A DNA stretch of 8,217 nt from an uncultured Bacilli bacterium (GTDB taxonomy: Bacteria; Bacillota_I; Bacilli_A; RF39; UBA660): contig CANPYA010000056.1 of assembly GCA_947587565.1 (NCBI GenBank), positions 1-8,217 on the forward strand, in the 5' to 3' direction. The translations under genes were made by a program, and so were the position numbers. Each line of letters begins with the position of its first letter. Position 1 is the stretch's first letter. Below the pieces are notes generated by a model. The model did no database searches. It was not told the DNA's origin and saw only the letters and a list, made by a program, of their open reading frames with translations. Shown in pieces: positions 6,246 through 8,217 of the stretch.

Positions 6246-6310
6246 TATATTCGATAGATATATTTTAAAAAACAAAATCAAGATTGTAACAAAGAATATA
6301 TCGCATACTT
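6176..6310 (+). promoter_or_regulatory. glmS ribozyme (glucosamine-6-phosphate-activated)
   Basis: This self-cleaving ribozyme uses glucosamine-6-phosphate as coenzyme; the shortened mRNA is then degraded, giving feedback control of GlmS. Diagnostic segments appear in order. AGCGC at 6176-6180 places the scissile bond between A6176 and G6177. A short P1 hairpin follows (6184-6188 with 6192-6196), then the invariant TTGACGAGGAT (6195-6205). Next come TTATCGATTTATC (6211-6223), AGCGGGTGC (6224-6232) and CACGG (6236-6240). P2 pairs GATAG (6206-6210) with CTATC (6232-6236). The 3' supporting domain is formed by GATATATT (6257-6264) with AATATATC (6295-6302) and AGTAT (6244-6248) with ATACT (6305-6309), with a small internal hairpin at 6276-6285. 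The core matches characterised Bacillota examples closely, so it is probably active. It ends just before the glmS ribosome-binding site. Confidence 0.95.
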
Positions 6311-6326
6311 AAAAGGAGAATTTTTT

Positions 6327-8093
6327 GTGTGTGGAATTATTGGATATATCGGTAAAGATAAGGCTTTACCAAGAATTTTAAGTGGGTTAAAATCTTTAGA
6401 ATATCGGGGTTATGATTCAGCAGGAATTGCTTATGTTAAAAATAAAAAAATTATTGTTCAAAAAGAAGTGGGAAGAATTAGTAATTTAGAGAAAAAGATC
6501 AATTTAGAAGAAGATACTTATATGGGTATAGGTCATACGAGATGGGCAACCCACGGGGAAGCTAATAAAATTAATTCGCATCCCCATACTTTAGGAAAAT
6601 TTACGATTGTCCATAATGGGATTATTGAAAATTATCAAAGTTTAAAAGATGAATTAATTAAAAAAGGCGTTAAATTTGTATCCGAAACTGATACGGAAGT
6701 AATCGCCGCTTTACTAAATGAAAATTATAAGAATGAAAAGGATATTTTAAAAACAATTTTGAAGACGACTAAAGAACTTGTTGGCAGTTATGCTTTAGGA
6801 ATTATTTGTACAGATGATTTAGAACATATTTATGCTACAAGATGTGGTAGTCCTTTAATAATGGCCCAAGATAAAAATGGTAGTTATATTGCAAGTGATG
6901 TTCCGGCAATCCTTAATTATACTAATAAATATTATTTACTAGAAGAAAAAGAAATTGCGAAAATAAGTAGCGAAGAAATTCAAGTATTTGATGATAATTT
7001 ACAACAAGTTCAAAAAGAAATGCATACTTTTGAAGGTAGTGTTGAAACAATTTTACTCAATGGTTATGAACATTTTATGTTAAAAGAAATTCATGAAGAA
7101 GATACTGCCTTTAAAAATACCTTGGATTATTATGTGCAAAATAATAAATTTAAAGAAACCATGCCCGATTTTAAAAAATATCAAAGTATTCATATTGTGG
7201 CTTGTGGTAGTGCTTATTATGCTGGTTTAGTTAGTAAATATATTTTTGAAGAATATGTAAATATTCCGGTAAAAGTGGAATTAGCTAGTGAATATAGATA
7301 TCAAAAAAATTTTTATGATTCCAATACTTTAGTAATTATTATTAGTCAATCGGGAGAAACTGCCGATAGTCTGGCTTCATTAAAAATGGCTAAAAATGCT
7401 GGCATTGATACTTTAGCAATTGTGAATGTTACCTCTTCATCAATTGCAAGGGAAGCTAAATATACTTTATATACGAAAGCTGGAGTTGAAATTGCAGTTG
7501 CAACAACGAAAGCCTTTATTGCGCAAGTTACTTTACTTTCTTTAGTGGCTTTAAAAATGGCCCAAAGAGAAGATTTATTACAAGAATTTAAGGGTATAGA
7601 AAATTATATTCAAGATTTAGTTAATCGAGATTATTTACCTTATGCAAAATTTTTATATCAAAATAATAATATTTTCTTTATTGGGCGGGGAGTAGATTAT
7701 GCTCTATGCTTAGAAGGCAGCCTAAAATTAAAAGAAGCAGCCTATATCAACAGTGTGGCTCTTGCGGCGGGTGAACTTAAACATGGCACTATTTCTCTAA
7801 TTGAAGATAATACCCCAGTGATAAGTGTTTGTACTGATGCAAGTATTGCTTTAAAAACGATTAGTAATATAAAAGAAGTTAAGGCTAGAAAAGCTAAAGT
7901 ATTGTTAATTACAAATGAGGATATTAATGATAATTTCTATGATTATAAAATTGATTTGCCTAAGTTACATCCGGTAGTAATGTCTATTATTACAGTTATT
8001 CCAATGCAGCTTATTGCTTATGAAGTTGCTAAATTAAGAGGCTGTGATATTGATAAACCTAGAAATTTAGCTAAATCAGTGACTGTTGAATAA
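6327..8093 (+). CDS. glmS: Glutamine-fructose-6-phosphate aminotransferase (isomerizing)
   Basis: GlmS converts fructose-6-phosphate and glutamine to glucosamine-6-phosphate and glutamate, the first committed step to UDP-GlcNAc and peptidoglycan. The N-terminal class II glutaminase domain (about 2-230) has the nucleophile Cys2 (CGIIGYIG), EYRGYDSAG (25-33), HTRWATHG (70-77), HNGIIENY (96-103) and SETDTE (119-124). Two SIS domains follow: ACGSAYYAG (292-300), SQSGETADS (340-348), SSSIAREA (370-377), ATTKAF (392-397), GRGVDYALCLEGSLKLKE (453-470), GELKHG (482-487) and the C-terminal DKPRNLAKSVTVE (576-588). Counterparts of E. coli E481, K485, E488, H504 and K603 are kept. The usual HAEA after KEISYI is replaced by NSVA (475-478), and EQP before the linker region by EED (257-259). 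The GTG start is fixed by the need for Cys at position 2 and follows AAGGAG (6313-6318) with an 8-nt spacer. The 588 aa length is slightly short but complete. Expression is under the upstream ribozyme. Confidence 0.97.
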   Translation: MCGIIGYIGKDKALPRILSGLKSLEYRGYDSAGIAYVKNKKIIVQKEVGRISNLEKKINLEEDTYMGIGHTRWATHGEANKINSHPHTLGKFTIVHNGIIENYQSLKDELIKKGVKFVSETDTEVIAALLNENYKNEKDILKTILKTTKELVGSYALGIICTDDLEHIYATRCGSPLIMAQDKNGSYIASDVPAILNYTNKYYLLEEKEIAKISSEEIQVFDDNLQQVQKEMHTFEGSVETILLNGYEHFMLKEIHEEDTAFKNTLDYYVQNNKFKETMPDFKKYQSIHIVACGSAYYAGLVSKYIFEEYVNIPVKVELASEYRYQKNFYDSNTLVIIISQSGETADSLASLKMAKNAGIDTLAIVNVTSSSIAREAKYTLYTKAGVEIAVATTKAFIAQVTLLSLVALKMAQREDLLQEFKGIENYIQDLVNRDYLPYAKFLYQNNNIFFIGRGVDYALCLEGSLKLKEAAYINSVALAAGELKHGTISLIEDNTPVISVCTDASIALKTISNIKEVKARKAKVLLITNEDINDNFYDYKIDLPKLHPVVMSIITVIPMQLIAYEVAKLRGCDIDKPRNLAKSVTVE

Positions 8094-8111
8094 AATGAAT
8101 ATTTTAATTAA

Positions 8112-8146
8112 AATAATCAATTCTCTAAGGATTGGTTATTTTTTTT
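8112..8146 (+). terminator. Intrinsic terminator of glmS
   Basis: AATAATCAAT (8112-8121) pairs with ATTGGTTATT (8131-8140) over 10 bp with one G-U pair, around a 9-nt loop. Eight consecutive Ts (8139-8146) follow. It lies 19 bp after the glmS stop. Confidence 0.85.
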
Positions 8147-8217
8147 ATATAATAGGAAAGTCATACAACAAAAATATTGCTAAAAATAAGCGAACAAATG
8201 TCGAAGAAGAAAGAACA
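8147..8217 (+). other. Right-edge segment: possible start of another gene
   Basis: A TATAAT occurs at 8148-8153 without a good -35 box. An ATG at 8198 opens a plus-strand frame that runs off the window (MSKKKE), with an in-frame TTG at 8177. No ribosome-binding site stands at the right distance from either, so a start cannot be fixed. On the minus strand a frame is open from the edge to a TGA at 8163-8161, so a convergent gene end is also possible. Nothing here can be assigned. Confidence 0.2.

Noticed and set aside
6142..6326. SRP RNA gene or T-box in the ffh-glmS gap
   Set aside because: The conserved blocks match the glmS ribozyme, and neither the SRP GGAA-loop helix nor a T-box TGGNACC-type motif is present.
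116..8093. Mycoplasma-type genetic code (TGA as Trp)
   Set aside because: Trp residues are encoded by TGG, and no in-frame TGA interrupts any of the conserved genes.
8191..8204. Partial LexA/SOS-box look-alike (CGAACAAATGTCGA)
   Set aside because: The left half and centre fit the Bacillus CGAAC-N4-GTTCG pattern, but the right half reads GTCGA instead of GTTCG, and no downstream gene is visible to support it.

Overview
This is an AT-rich, gene-dense stretch of a bacterial chromosome. It most likely comes from a low-GC Bacillota/Bacilli or Mollicutes-related lineage, such as an uncultured gut or host-associated member of RF39 or an Erysipelotrichales-like group. The evidence is an RNase J1-type ribonuclease, the ftsY-ylxM-ffh order, a glmS self-cleaving ribozyme upstream of glmS, strong AGGAGG-type ribosome-binding sites, and TTGACA/TATAAT promoters with 17-bp spacers. 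Trp is encoded by TGG, no TGA lies inside the genes and all stops are TAA or TAG, so nothing suggests the Mycoplasma code (table 4). The species assignment is inference.

Layout. The left edge holds a possible minus-strand gene start (1-46). Next is rnj (RNase J, minus strand, 116-1792), whose terminator hairpin is built partly from its own last codons. The 360-bp divergent gap 1793-2152 carries the rnj promoter, a 16-bp perfect palindrome, a possible coding relic, two 18-bp TGTAAA-N6-TTTACA palindromes spaced exactly 40 bp centre to centre, and a near-consensus extended -10 promoter pointing right. That promoter appears to drive a four-gene plus-strand unit: an AAA+/DUF4143 ATPase (2153-3343), ftsY (3358-4467), ylxM (4467-4769) and ffh (4773-6080). 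The unit ends in a terminator that overlaps the ffh stop codon. After it come a consensus promoter, a leader hairpin, a glmS ribozyme (cleavage expected between 6176 and 6177), glmS (6327-8093) and a strong intrinsic terminator. The last 70 bases hold at most the start of another gene.

How the genes work together. FtsY, YlxM and Ffh form the protein side of co-translational membrane targeting (signal recognition particle). GlmS makes glucosamine-6-phosphate for the cell wall, and the ribozyme shuts glmS down when that product accumulates. RNase J degrades and matures RNA; in Bacillus subtilis RNase J1 clears the glmS transcript after ribozyme cleavage, so the two neighbours may also be linked functionally.

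Most of the window is ordinary housekeeping sequence. The least routine parts are the AAA/DUF4143 ATPase occupying the promoter-proximal position of the SRP unit, the paired palindromes beside its promoter, and a short Shine-Dalgarno-preceded reading frame running through the glmS ribozyme. I see no CRISPR array, transposase, tRNA, rRNA or clear novel multi-gene system.
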